Of a stretch of DNA of 64,000 nt, positions 51,445 through 59,382 are shown piece by piece. Under the pieces are notes generated by a model. That model did not search any database and had not been told where the DNA came from. It worked only from the letters and a program-made list of their open reading frames with translations. How positions within the stretch are numbered: the stretch's first letter is position 1; each line of letters starts with the position of its first letter. This DNA is from a virus. Both the position numbers and the translations under genes were made by a program. Where the stretch lies: positions 30,024-94,023 of the IMG/VR virus record IMGVR_UViG_3300032163_000005; one strand, 5' to 3'.

Positions 51445-51684
51445 CTATCTTGGCAGGATGGGGCTTACGTACGGCACAATCTCTTTGATCGCCTTCGAGA
51501 GCTGTTCAAGGTGATCCTCGACACTCTCGAGCACGTTGCGCTCACCACTGAATGGCGAGTCGTGCGGTCCTTCGGCTGCTTTGAAGAGCATGCGCGTGAA
51601 CCTGACGTGCCTTTGCGCCTTCTTCAGAGCTCGAACAAGATCTTTCTTGTCCTGCCTCGTGAGATAGCCGTCCTTCTTGCTCAT
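51445..51684 (-). CDS. Small basic helical protein
   Basis: 79 aa, starting MSKKDGYLTRQDKKDLVRAL, with many Lys/Arg in the first half and an acidic second half. Four-base overlap with the upstream gene. Function unknown. Confidence 0.6.
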   Translation of the reverse strand: MSKKDGYLTRQDKKDLVRALKKAQRHVRFTRMLFKAAEGPHDSPFSGERNVLESVEDHLEQLSKAIKEIVPYVSPILPR

Positions 51685-51929
51685 GTGTTCTCTGGTTTCC
51701 CGATGACGCCCACTTGAAGATCAAGCTCCACACCCATCACCTCAACCCAAGCCGTCACGTATTGAGAACGACCGTTGACCTCGGCTTGGATCTTCACACT
51801 CCTCACATCGAATCCGCATGGTTCGACTGTGCCGTCCTCATAAACGAATTCGAGCGTGACATCTTGACCCTTGGGACGAAGAGGCCAGGGAACATCTGCG
51901 GTCCTGATTCGTAGACGGCGCTGCTTCAA
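51681..51929 (-). CDS. Small beta-rich protein
   Basis: 82 aa from a TTG at 51929, overlapping the upstream TGA and preceded at 9 nt by AAAGGA; a longer frame would run inside the upstream gene. Strand-rich (DVTLEFVYEDGTVEPCGFDV, ELDLQVGVIG). No family recognised. Confidence 0.58.
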   Translation of the reverse strand: MKQRRLRIRTADVPWPLRPKGQDVTLEFVYEDGTVEPCGFDVRSVKIQAEVNGRSQYVTAWVEVMGVELDLQVGVIGKPENT

Positions 51930-52438
51930 AATCCGGTTTCCTTTCGACACTCCTCGCAAACCGCGATCTTGACTGGGCCTTGGGTGAATCCGTTGTTGGT
52001 TGCCACGTAGTACGACGCACCGCAACCTGAGCACACGGTGGGTGGGAGATTGGCCTTCTCAAGTGTCTGCTGCGCCTTCTTGATGTCTTTGAGCAAGAGG
52101 GGCTTGTGGCGAGCTCTCTCAAGCCACGCATGCCACCTGAGCCGCCACGTAATGACCCCACGATGGGCTTTTCGAATGAGGGACCACCCTGGACGTCGTT
52201 CCAGGGTCTCAAAGGCCAGAGCAAGCCAATAGAGCTTCTGATGAGGCTGTGAGAGCCTCTTCCAGATCGACTCTTTGAGCGTGAAGTCCACCGCACCCGA
52301 TTTGTGGAGCTGCCTTCGGTGCTTGTTGATGAGCCACGCTGCCGTCTTAGGCCCGAACGCCTCGCGCCAAAGCGTCTGAGCATCGAGCTCGATAGGCTCG
52401 GCTTCTTCGGCTGCGCGCTGAACGAGGTGCTTTCTCAC
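51926..52438 (-). CDS. Hypothetical protein with C-terminal zinc ribbon
   Basis: 170 aa. Helical basic body with many Trp (WRLRWHAWLERARHKPLLL), then CSGCGASYYV and CEECRKETGF as a four-cysteine ribbon. The layout resembles small phage DNA- or RNA-binding factors. Role unknown. Confidence 0.65.
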   Translation of the reverse strand: MRKHLVQRAAEEAEPIELDAQTLWREAFGPKTAAWLINKHRRQLHKSGAVDFTLKESIWKRLSQPHQKLYWLALAFETLERRPGWSLIRKAHRGVITWRLRWHAWLERARHKPLLLKDIKKAQQTLEKANLPPTVCSGCGASYYVATNNGFTQGPVKIAVCEECRKETGF

Positions 52439-52626
52439 GCAATCACATCTTCCGCTACATACTTGATGATGAGGACGGTCGTGTTGAAGGTTACTTCCAT
52501 AAGCGTTCTTGCCATTTTAGCCGTCTTGATATCCGAATAAATTGCGGCGGCGGATCCATCACAACGCCGCAACAAATAAACTGTCGGAGGAGCTGGCTTG
52601 AGTCCGAGTTTCTTCTTGGTGGCCAT
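52435..52626 (-). CDS. Small basic protein
   Basis: 63 aa from ATG at 52626, two bases past the upstream TGA. Lys-rich start then an alpha/beta patch (IYSDIKTAKMARTLMEVTF). Function unknown. Confidence 0.55.
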   Translation of the reverse strand: MATKKKLGLKPAPPTVYLLRRCDGSAAAIYSDIKTAKMARTLMEVTFNTTVLIIKYVAEDVIA

Positions 52627-52628
52627 GA

Positions 52629-53627
52629 TCACCCCGACACGAAGCGCGAGCTAACAGGATGCGATTGGCTTGCTTCGAATGCCTCGATGGCATCCTGGAT
52701 GTATCGATAGGGTCCGCCGCCCACGTCACGAACAGTACATCCCGCCGCGTTCGTGTGACCTCCACCGCCGTACTCTTTGCAAAAGGCTTTGCAGTCGAAG
52801 GCGCCTCTCGAGCGAAGGGAGAGTTGGAGATCTTGGTGCCCATCCCACTGATGATCGAACGTCACCACGAGGTCCGCTTGATCGCCAAGTACATCAGCGG
52901 CGTCCGTAGCAAACTCGTTGTGGAAGCCACCCGGCATCGTCCACACCTTGGTCTTCTGAGCTGACTCGAAGAAGCGCGCTTGCTTGACCACGTGATTCAC
53001 ACGATCGAGATGACGTTCTCGAATGCCCATCCCAAGCTTGATCGCATTCCGCCATTCCTTGGCATCATTGAACCGGGGCTCTTTCAACTCCCAGTGGTTC
53101 CACGGCATGAACTGAAGCGCTGCACTGAGATTGCAGGCAGCGGTCCATGTTGGGTGATGGCGTTGCCACGTGTCGCGAATGCCGACGAGCAATGCAAACC
53201 ACTTGGCGTTCTCTTCCGCCTTGAATTCCTCCGAACAAGGTTCGCCCGAAGAATTGGCGTAGAGCGGTTTCCACACGTGCTCGAAGGCGAGCACAGCACC
53301 GCTGACACCAGGATCATCGAATTCGTCCGCGAAGACTCCTCGCTCTCCGAACCGACCGATGAGATCTTTGACGCCCTTGTGATGGTCAAGAACGATGGCG
53401 CCAGCATCGATGAATTCTTGTGCGCGATCCTCAGGAGGAACGATGTCGCAGAAGAGCATGTTGGGTCCAGCGGGCAGAGCTTTGAGCTCCCTTGACTGGT
53501 AGCCCATGAATGCAAGTGCAGCATCAGGGAGGATGTCTTTGAGAAGGATCGCGCTCGCGACGCCATCGGGGCAGTGTGCGTGCGTGATGATGTGCTTGAC
53601 GTTGTTGATCGCTTCGATGGGAATCAT
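52629..53627 (-). CDS. DHH-family phosphoesterase
   Basis: 332 aa. DHH domain motifs: ITHAHCPDGVASA (about 14-26, Asp and His for Mn binding), FCDIVPP, and VLDHHKG (DHH about 81-83); a C-terminal DHHA1-type motif GGGGHTNAAG near residue 290. Such enzymes degrade short oligonucleotides, pAp or cyclic dinucleotide products. In a phage it could recycle nucleotides or remove defence second messengers; which is unknown. Confidence 0.85.
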   Translation of the reverse strand: MIPIEAINNVKHIITHAHCPDGVASAILLKDILPDAALAFMGYQSRELKALPAGPNMLFCDIVPPEDRAQEFIDAGAIVLDHHKGVKDLIGRFGERGVFADEFDDPGVSGAVLAFEHVWKPLYANSSGEPCSEEFKAEENAKWFALLVGIRDTWQRHHPTWTAACNLSAALQFMPWNHWELKEPRFNDAKEWRNAIKLGMGIRERHLDRVNHVVKQARFFESAQKTKVWTMPGGFHNEFATDAADVLGDQADLVVTFDHQWDGHQDLQLSLRSRGAFDCKAFCKEYGGGGHTNAAGCTVRDVGGGPYRYIQDAIEAFEASQSHPVSSRFVSG

Positions 53628-54133
53628 TGTGGAACCAACTCGCGCAAGGGTTTGATCGCATCTTCGACTGCTGTTGTACCAACATCAAACAGTGATTGAT
53701 ATCCATCCCATTGGTGCACAACATCTCTCGCACGTTCGCGAAGCATCACAAGATCAGCAAGAGCTTGATCACGGTCCTGCCGAACAGACGCGAGTGTTAA
53801 TTGCGTGCGTGCATGCTCTTCGGTTTCACGTGCGAATCGATTCATCCAAAGACGAGCACCAACAAGCTCGCGCTTGAGAGCTCGCGCTTCATCGATGAGC
53901 TCAGTGCAGCGTGCTTGTGTCTCTTTGAGCGATTGATGAAGAATGCTAGCCACACGAATGCGCGCACGTTGGCCAAGAACAACCTTGGCAAGCGCGACGG
54001 CCGCTGGATAGTAGCCACGCGCCTTGTCAGCGAGCACTTCTTTGGCGAGCACTGTTGCTTCGTCATCACTGAGGTGCACGATCGTCGTAACCGCGCCGTC
54101 CTCTGTACTGATCACTGATTGCTCTTCGGTCAT
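53624..54133 (-). CDS. Coiled-coil hypothetical protein
   Basis: 169 aa, charged heptad-like helices across about residues 20-150 (ETQARCTELIDEARALKREL). Both ends overlap neighbours by 4 bases. It may pair with the short coiled-coil gene upstream. Function unknown. Confidence 0.62.
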   Translation of the reverse strand: MTEEQSVISTEDGAVTTIVHLSDDEATVLAKEVLADKARGYYPAAVALAKVVLGQRARIRVASILHQSLKETQARCTELIDEARALKRELVGARLWMNRFARETEEHARTQLTLASVRQDRDQALADLVMLRERARDVVHQWDGYQSLFDVGTTAVEDAIKPLRELVPQ

Positions 54134-54327
54134 GGTTGCGCATCCCGCCCCGGTTCTTGCCGCTCATCCAGACGCTTTTGCAATTCTTGGAGTTGTTGAA
54201 CGAGGGATTTGTTTTGCTGGATGAGCAAATCGATATGGCGTCGTTGCTGCGCGAGAAGGTTCCCGTACATCGTGGTCATTTGGAAGACCGCGTTGTGAAC
54301 GATCGCAGCATCGAAGTCACTCACCAC
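54130..54327 (-). CDS. Small coiled-coil protein
   Basis: 65 aa from a GTG at 54327, with a helical Gln/Leu-rich core (QNKSLVQQLQELQKRLDERQ). The start overlaps the stop of a 21-codon leader ORF that follows palindrome copy 5. Function unknown. Confidence 0.58.
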   Translation of the reverse strand: MVSDFDAAIVHNAVFQMTTMYGNLLAQQRRHIDLLIQQNKSLVQQLQELQKRLDERQEPGRDAQP

Positions 54328-54386
54328 GGCTGCGCTGGCCTCAGGGAAATCCCCGCTTTTTGTAGCTCTATCCCTAACAAATTCAT
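54321..54386 (-). CDS. Leader mini-ORF after palindrome copy 5
   Basis: 21 codons (MNLLGIELQKAGISLRPAQP, then W and TGA). It starts 11 bp downstream of palindrome copy 5 and its stop overlaps the GTG of the coiled-coil gene. It may be a translational leader coupling expression; no ribosome site better than CTCAGAAAC is seen. Confidence 0.35.
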   Translation of the reverse strand: MNLLGIELQKAGISLRPAQPW

Positions 54387-54397
54387 GAGTTTCTGAG

Positions 54398-54421
54398 TTT
54401 AGACAGATCGATCTGTCTAAA
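54398..54421. promoter_or_regulatory. 24-bp perfect palindrome, copy 5
   Basis: Same core as the others; overlaps the stop codon of the 54417 gene and lies 11 bp before the 21-codon leader ORF. Left flank TTCTGAG is similar to copies 2 and 4. Confidence 0.75.
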
Positions 54422-54749
54422 CTTTCCTGCGTGCAATTCGGTGGAATTCTGAGGTGAGAAAGACGTCAATGCGCGCCTCTTGCAAAGGAATCGTTGCCGC
54501 CTGACTCACAAGAATCGCACGCACTCGTTCAATCACTCGTCTGGCCGCCAACACGAACCCGAGCTCATCGCCCGTGAGGATCGCGAATTCTTCCCCCGTA
54601 TCGATGAAGGCATCTCCACTCGCGAGCTCAACGACGATCTTGTCTTCGATGCGTTGTCCTTGTGGATTGACATAGTCGCCCGACCAAATCTCTTTGACTT
54701 GGTCGATGGTGCTTGTTGGCCGATGGAGAACCCAATCATCCGTCTTCAT
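54417..54749 (-). CDS. Hypothetical protein
   Basis: 110 aa from ATG at 54749, just inside the end of the upstream gene. Beta-rich centre (IEDKIVVELASGDAFIDTGE) and a helical second half (AARRVIERVRAILVSQAATI), ending basic. Stop overlaps palindrome copy 5. No family recognised. Confidence 0.58.
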   Translation of the reverse strand: MKTDDWVLHRPTSTIDQVKEIWSGDYVNPQGQRIEDKIVVELASGDAFIDTGEEFAILTGDELGFVLAARRVIERVRAILVSQAATIPLQEARIDVFLTSEFHRIARRKV

Positions 54750-54990
54750 CAAGTCCCCCGGCCAGCACCATGCTTGGCATCCCCGCTGGTCCGTTTTGAC
54801 TGCTTTCATGGAGCATCGTGTAGACAGCACGCATCATCGCGAGCACGTAGATACGTGCATGGTGATCACGCTCGCGACGACGCTCTTTCGCACGGTCATC
54901 CATGTATCTGCTCGTCTGCTTCTTGATGGTTCGAAGTTTCATTCTTCGCATGGGAACATCCCGAGATCTTTGCCAGCACATCATCATCAC
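54736..54990 (-). CDS. Small basic protein
   Basis: 84 aa from the first of three ATGs overlapping the upstream TGA; a start at 54951 is also possible. Lys/Arg-rich first half (MRRMKLRTIKKQTSRYMDDR) and a Gly/Met-rich tail. Function unknown. Confidence 0.5.
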   Translation of the reverse strand: MMMMCWQRSRDVPMRRMKLRTIKKQTSRYMDDRAKERRRERDHHARIYVLAMMRAVYTMLHESSQNGPAGMPSMVLAGGLDEDG

Positions 54991-55235
54991 TCTTTCAAAG
55001 GAGCCACATCCTCAGGTTTAAGAAGAGCGATGCATATGCCGCCGCTCCAAACTTGCCACCATCCTTCGATGGTGTGTGGTCTGAGTCTTGGCGAACCATC
55101 ATGTGGTTCCAAAAGACGTTCAGGAATCCGAAGAGCACATTCTTGAAAATAGGCGAGCTCTTCACCAAAGCGCTTGTATGCCTTCATGATGCGTTCGAAA
55201 TCGAGCTCTGCACGTCGCAATGCTGAATTACCCAC
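54987..55235 (-). CDS. Small hypothetical protein
   Basis: 82 aa. Helical N-terminal half (RAELDFERIMKAYKRFGEEL) and a Trp-containing second half (EGWWQVWSGGICIALL). Coupled to the next gene. Function unknown. Confidence 0.6.
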   Translation of the reverse strand: MGNSALRRAELDFERIMKAYKRFGEELAYFQECALRIPERLLEPHDGSPRLRPHTIEGWWQVWSGGICIALLKPEDVAPLKE

Positions 55236-55244
55236 GCACCATCA

Positions 55245-55661
55245 TTACCGCTCTTTCGCGCTGGCCTCGACCATCATACGAACCTGTCGATCGTGGAGCT
55301 CATCGATGGTCAGCGTCTCAGGAACCACGCGTCTGAGTGCCTCGGGAAAAGCAACAGGATCGGACTCTCGCCATTTGCGATCGAGCATGTCAGCTATGAC
55401 ATCAGGCGGGAGGTCATCACGAAATGGTTCGGGGTCACGTTCGACGTTCTCGTACCCGCGCACCCATCCTTCACGCCATGATTGCTTTGCGAGGTCTGTT
55501 GTGAAATCAGCCCATTCAGCAATCGTGGCGTTTGGATGAAGAGCCGCGAATGCCAACGCTTCATGCCTGAGTCTCTCAGGTGGGTGCGGGCCTTCGTAGT
55601 ATTGATCGAGTCGTTTCTCAACGAATTTCCGAGCCCACTTCTTGACGCGGTCTGAGATCAC
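55245..55661 (-). CDS. Hypothetical protein with N-terminal V-K-K-W-A motif
   Basis: 138 aa beginning MISDRVKKWARKFVEKRLDQ. Helical and charged; contains HPPERLRHEALAFAALHPNA. Overlaps the upstream gene by 4 bases. The start motif is like those in 20185, 41599 and 42241. Confidence 0.65.
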   Translation of the reverse strand: MISDRVKKWARKFVEKRLDQYYEGPHPPERLRHEALAFAALHPNATIAEWADFTTDLAKQSWREGWVRGYENVERDPEPFRDDLPPDVIADMLDRKWRESDPVAFPEALRRVVPETLTIDELHDRQVRMMVEASAKER

Positions 55662-56176
55662 TTGACGAAGAAAACACGCCGATTTGATGCCGACCCAATC
55701 GTGCCGATAAATTCGTACCCATCGTCATCGACATGCACGCTGTTGTGCGATCCCAACCGAGTGGGATCTGTCGGCATAGTCATGACAGCTCCACGTTTGA
55801 GATGATCACGAAGATCATCAGGAATGGTCACACACAACCGTTGGAACACCGGATCTTGAAAGAGATCACTGTGTTGCTTCGGCGTGATGTCGACACGCTT
55901 CCATCCGTGGAAGTCTCGCGATGGCCCGTTGATCAGATCTTGAAGCGTACACCCGTGATTCTCGATGGCCGGTCGGAGGAATTTTTCGCGAGTGGCCTCA
56001 TCGTATCGATCGAAATCCTTTCGATTCATTGCGAGAAGACCTTGTCCTTGCGACGTGACGGCAAACAATCGCCATCCGTTTGAAACCGACGTCTCATAAG
56101 CAATGTCAGACCCACGAACCAGTTTGTACACATCCCTACCTGCGAGCTCTTGATCAATCTCTAAAAACATCGTCAT
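55658..56176 (-). CDS. Hypothetical protein
   Basis: 172 aa, alpha/beta with a central aromatic segment (CTLQDLINGPSRDFHGWKRV) and C-terminal strands. Its pattern PKQHSDLFQDPVFQRLCVTI echoes the capsid-type ADPVFQRLNQS run, perhaps by chance. Function unknown. Confidence 0.58.
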   Translation of the reverse strand: MTMFLEIDQELAGRDVYKLVRGSDIAYETSVSNGWRLFAVTSQGQGLLAMNRKDFDRYDEATREKFLRPAIENHGCTLQDLINGPSRDFHGWKRVDITPKQHSDLFQDPVFQRLCVTIPDDLRDHLKRGAVMTMPTDPTRLGSHNSVHVDDDGYEFIGTIGSASNRRVFFVK

Positions 56177-56210
56177 GGAATCACCTCACCTCTTCTATTC
56201 TTTGCCGCCA

Positions 56211-56879
56211 TCACCGCACCTTGCAGCCAAGAAGCGTCGCAATGAGGTCACCCGTCTTCTGACCTGATGTCTCGGCTTTGTCAGCAAGCGTCTTTTTCAC
56301 TGCGTCCCTGAGCCTCACATCGTTGAAGCTAAGACTCAGGGTAACCGAGCTCCCGAACGTCGTTGTGGTGTCTGTGGGGAGCGGGGGAATGGCATCCACG
56401 AGCCTCAGTAGGTTGTCTGTCTCGGATTGCTCGAACCCCATGAACGATGTCTCTTCCAACGTGAGGGGTTTCTCAGTGTGAAGACTCGCGAGAAGCTGCC
56501 CGAGTAGGCGCGCGTCAAATTCACCGCCCACGTTGTTAAGCATCACATTGAGCTTCTTGGCTTCGCGATCCTCAATGTCGAGAACGATGCATGGAATCGC
56601 AGGAACCTGGATCCCCATCTCAACGCAGAGCTCTGTGATGGCCTTCACACGTTGGTGACCGCCGATGATGCCCATTCCCTTCTTCTGCACGCAGATGGGA
56701 TCAAGGAATCCGAATGTCTTGATCGACATCTTGAGCGCGTCGAAATCCTTCTTCGAGATGGTCCTTGGGTTGTAAGCCTGAGGATTGATCTTCCGAGGAA
56801 GGACGAGAACCGGCGTGTGAATCACGATGGCCTCGTTGGTAGGAAGTGCTTCGAGCTTCACGACAGAACGACGGGGCAT
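56211..56879 (-). CDS. ParB-like nuclease domain protein
   Basis: 222 aa. N-terminal ParB core: INPQAYNPRTISKKDFDALK, then MGIIGGHQRVKAI (GGHQR about 73-77), with an acidic middle. A helical C-terminal part follows. Such proteins beside phage terminase genes may regulate packaging or bind DNA near the pac region; here only position supports that. It lies 20 nt from the terminase gene. Confidence 0.8.
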   Translation of the reverse strand: MPRRSVVKLEALPTNEAIVIHTPVLVLPRKINPQAYNPRTISKKDFDALKMSIKTFGFLDPICVQKKGMGIIGGHQRVKAITELCVEMGIQVPAIPCIVLDIEDREAKKLNVMLNNVGGEFDARLLGQLLASLHTEKPLTLEETSFMGFEQSETDNLLRLVDAIPPLPTDTTTTFGSSVTLSLSFNDVRLRDAVKKTLADKAETSGQKTGDLIATLLGCKVR

Positions 56880-56898
56880 GCTTCGGTTCTACCGCGCA

Positions 56899-58581
56899 TC
56901 AACGCATGAGGACAGAGCTCAATCCCTGAGCATCCTTCTGTTCTGACGTGAGCAGACCCCATTTGCGCGCCATCTCACGAGCAAAAAACGAAGACATGAT
57001 GACGTCTGGGATGTGGTCATTGTCTGGCTTGTACTGCAGACAGTGATTGATGAATGCTTCCACCTCAGGATGCACACGCCCAAATTCATCGTTGGGGATG
57101 AGCCACGCGCCATTTGAGAATTCCGTGAAGATGGTCTCAACACCGTAAAGCGGATCGGCTTTGCGCTTCGCCGTCGTCACATACGGACGAACAGGAATCG
57201 AGAGGTCACGCTTGCGGATGAATTGTTGGATGAACCCTTGAGCCGCAATGTCCTCTACGACGATGACGCCACCAAAGAGCTTGTGCTTGAGAATGCACTT
57301 TTCAACGATCACAGGACCTGAGAAGTGTCCTGTCTCGATGTCAAGAATACGCCTTCGTCCATCTGGCAGAACCGCGAATGTGAAGAGAGCGGTCTTGTCG
57401 TGGTGCTTCTCTGTCTTCACTGCGAGGTCCACGCCCGTGAAGACTGCAAGCCCCGCTTGCTTTGCATCGTACGCGTTGAGTCCACGTCCAGGTTCAGGCC
57501 ACTCGGTTACAAACCCGTAGACATGGGCTTTACGAGCGGCTTCTTTGCATCGTTCAATCCACTCCACTTTGCATCGCGCTTCTTCGTCTGAGATCGCCGT
57601 GCACATGTACGCGCGGTTCCACTCACGTAGCGGCGTGACGCGTTTGAGCTTCTGAATGTACTCGGGTGAGAAGACCTCAGGCCAGAGTGGAGCTCCTCTC
57701 GCGTGCTCCCGAAGCCTGAGAGTCATATCCTGAGGATTGTCTGTTCGTGGTGCGACGCTTGGATGATCCCAATACTCGAATGGGCGACCAAGCTGTTTGG
57801 AAATAAGCGCATCTTCCGCGTCATCTTGAATGCGAATCGTCCCATCGATGCTCATGCGCATCGTTGCCCAACCGCGCCGCTCAAATTCATGAACCGCATC
57901 TCGTGGGTTCCAAGGTGTATTGAGCGCGAGGACTCTTGTTTCAGCGGATGGCTCAAGTCGCGTTAGGACCGATGAATCGAGCCATGCAATCGTCTTTGAG
58001 CACCCCTCAGACGTGAGCGTGTTCTCTTGGCTGAGAACATCATCGATGACGATCCAATCAAGACGTGATCCTGCAATCGCACCATCAAGCCCAAGAGCTT
58101 TGAGTGAAGCATCGCGAATGCCCGCTGGCCGATCAACAGTGATAGCCGTTTGCGTCCATGGCTCTCTCGTGCGCTGCGACGGCGCTAGATGCGGAAAGAC
58201 CAAGCGGAGCTCAGCCGATTGGATGATGTAGTCGCTCACCATGCCAAGCACCTTGGAAGCCTGCTCTTGTGTGGCCGAGACGATCGCACCGCGAAGAGAT
58301 GGGTTTCTTCCGAGGAGCCAAAGCGTGACCGCCGCAGACATGAACGTCTTCGCATGACGCACTGGCACGATAAGAACCGCGCGCTTGTGGTGGAGCAAAA
58401 ATGAGAGCGCGACCTTTTGGTGCTCTGCGAGTTGGAGAGGCGTGCGCTTTGTCTCGTGCTTCATCACGAGCTCGAAGAACGCGCCGCAATCCTCTCGAGC
58501 GAGACGAGCCCAGAGATCCAACACTGCACGTGCCTTGTGCACGCGCGCAGAATCGATGGTTTGTGGACCGGATTGCGTCAT
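56899..58581 (-). CDS. terL: Terminase large subunit
   Basis: 560 aa from ATG at 58581 (a TTG further upstream is less likely). ATPase: deviant Walker A PVRHAKT (about 73-79), Walker B LDWIVIDD (about 174-181), coupling ALNTPW (218-224). RuvC-like nuclease: Asp385 (FTGVDLAV), acidic VVEDIA (about 441-446) and Asp526 (HIPDVIMSSF). This motor translocates and cuts DNA at the portal. Palindrome copy 6 lies 19 bp upstream. Confidence 0.92.
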   Translation of the reverse strand: MTQSGPQTIDSARVHKARAVLDLWARLAREDCGAFFELVMKHETKRTPLQLAEHQKVALSFLLHHKRAVLIVPVRHAKTFMSAAVTLWLLGRNPSLRGAIVSATQEQASKVLGMVSDYIIQSAELRLVFPHLAPSQRTREPWTQTAITVDRPAGIRDASLKALGLDGAIAGSRLDWIVIDDVLSQENTLTSEGCSKTIAWLDSSVLTRLEPSAETRVLALNTPWNPRDAVHEFERRGWATMRMSIDGTIRIQDDAEDALISKQLGRPFEYWDHPSVAPRTDNPQDMTLRLREHARGAPLWPEVFSPEYIQKLKRVTPLREWNRAYMCTAISDEEARCKVEWIERCKEAARKAHVYGFVTEWPEPGRGLNAYDAKQAGLAVFTGVDLAVKTEKHHDKTALFTFAVLPDGRRRILDIETGHFSGPVIVEKCILKHKLFGGVIVVEDIAAQGFIQQFIRKRDLSIPVRPYVTTAKRKADPLYGVETIFTEFSNGAWLIPNDEFGRVHPEVEAFINHCLQYKPDNDHIPDVIMSSFFAREMARKWGLLTSEQKDAQGLSSVLMR

Positions 58582-58600
58582 CTTTTCGCGAGGTTCCAAG

Positions 58601-58624
58601 TTTAGACAGATCGATCTGTCTAAA
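58601..58624. promoter_or_regulatory. 24-bp perfect palindrome, copy 6
   Basis: Same core as the other copies, between terS-like stop and terL start. It is 19 bp upstream of the terL ATG, comparable to copies 1 and 2. Confidence 0.75.
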
Positions 58625-58626
58625 AT

Positions 58627-59313
58627 CTATCCCCGGTGGGCAGCGCCATTTGTTCCGCCGTTTGACATCGTCGAAGGATTGGGAGGTTTGGGCAGGAGAG
58701 TCGTGAGCGGTTCTCCGAGCTCCTTCGCCTTGCCCTCTGCAAGCTCCATGATGCGATCGAATGATTGCTCGTAATGCGCCATCTGCTCAGGCGTGAGGGA
58801 TGCGATCACCTCCGCAATGGCATGACGATGAACAGCGTCCACCTCGATGCGCACAGGTTCGTAGTTGCCCTGGATACGCGCGATCATGTCTTCGTAGCGT
58901 GACCGAGCCATGTGGTCGGGTTTCTCGAGCCACTTGCCATTTGGCCCACGCACGCCTTTGCATTCTCGAAGGGCTTTGGTGATCCTTCGAGCTTGCTGCG
59001 TCTTGGTGTATGGCCGCTCGGTTTCAGCGTCCTCGAGAAGCTTTTGCTGTGCTCGTTCACGTAGCAACGTGACACGATTACGACCGATGACGTGATCGAT
59101 TTTGCCCGCGTTGTAAGCCTCTTCAAAGACCTTCACAATCTCGCGGTCGGTTGCGCCTTCAACCCATGCATCCGTCACAAGCTGCATCTGTCTCACAACT
59201 TGGTGAGCCGTAAACCGCTTCGCAGATTTCTTTTCAGCGACGGCTTTCTGCGCCATCGCACGCGTTGTTTCAACCCGTCGATCGACAGTACCCGGCATCT
59301 TTCGCTTCGACAT
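58627..59313 (-). CDS. Terminase small subunit candidate
   Basis: 228 aa directly upstream of terL. Basic N-terminal helical part (KRFTAHQVVRQMQLVTDAWV, ATDREIVKVFEEAY) like a DNA-binding helix-turn-helix, central basic region, acidic helical C-terminus and Gly/Asn tail. The order small then large subunit is standard. No strong family motif, so the call rests mainly on position. Confidence 0.6.
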   Translation of the reverse strand: MSKRKMPGTVDRRVETTRAMAQKAVAEKKSAKRFTAHQVVRQMQLVTDAWVEGATDREIVKVFEEAYNAGKIDHVIGRNRVTLLRERAQQKLLEDAETERPYTKTQQARRITKALRECKGVRGPNGKWLEKPDHMARSRYEDMIARIQGNYEPVRIEVDAVHRHAIAEVIASLTPEQMAHYEQSFDRIMELAEGKAKELGEPLTTLLPKPPNPSTMSNGGTNGAAHRG

Positions 59314-59382
59314 GCACTCGAGAACTTACCTCAAACGGCGGTCTTCCGTAAACGACTAGGCCTCCCCCGGTAATCCAGAGCC

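Noticed and set aside
59314-59382. Eroded additional spacer or repeat after the trailer repeat
   Set aside because: The length could hold one spacer, but no repeat remnant follows, so it cannot be supported.
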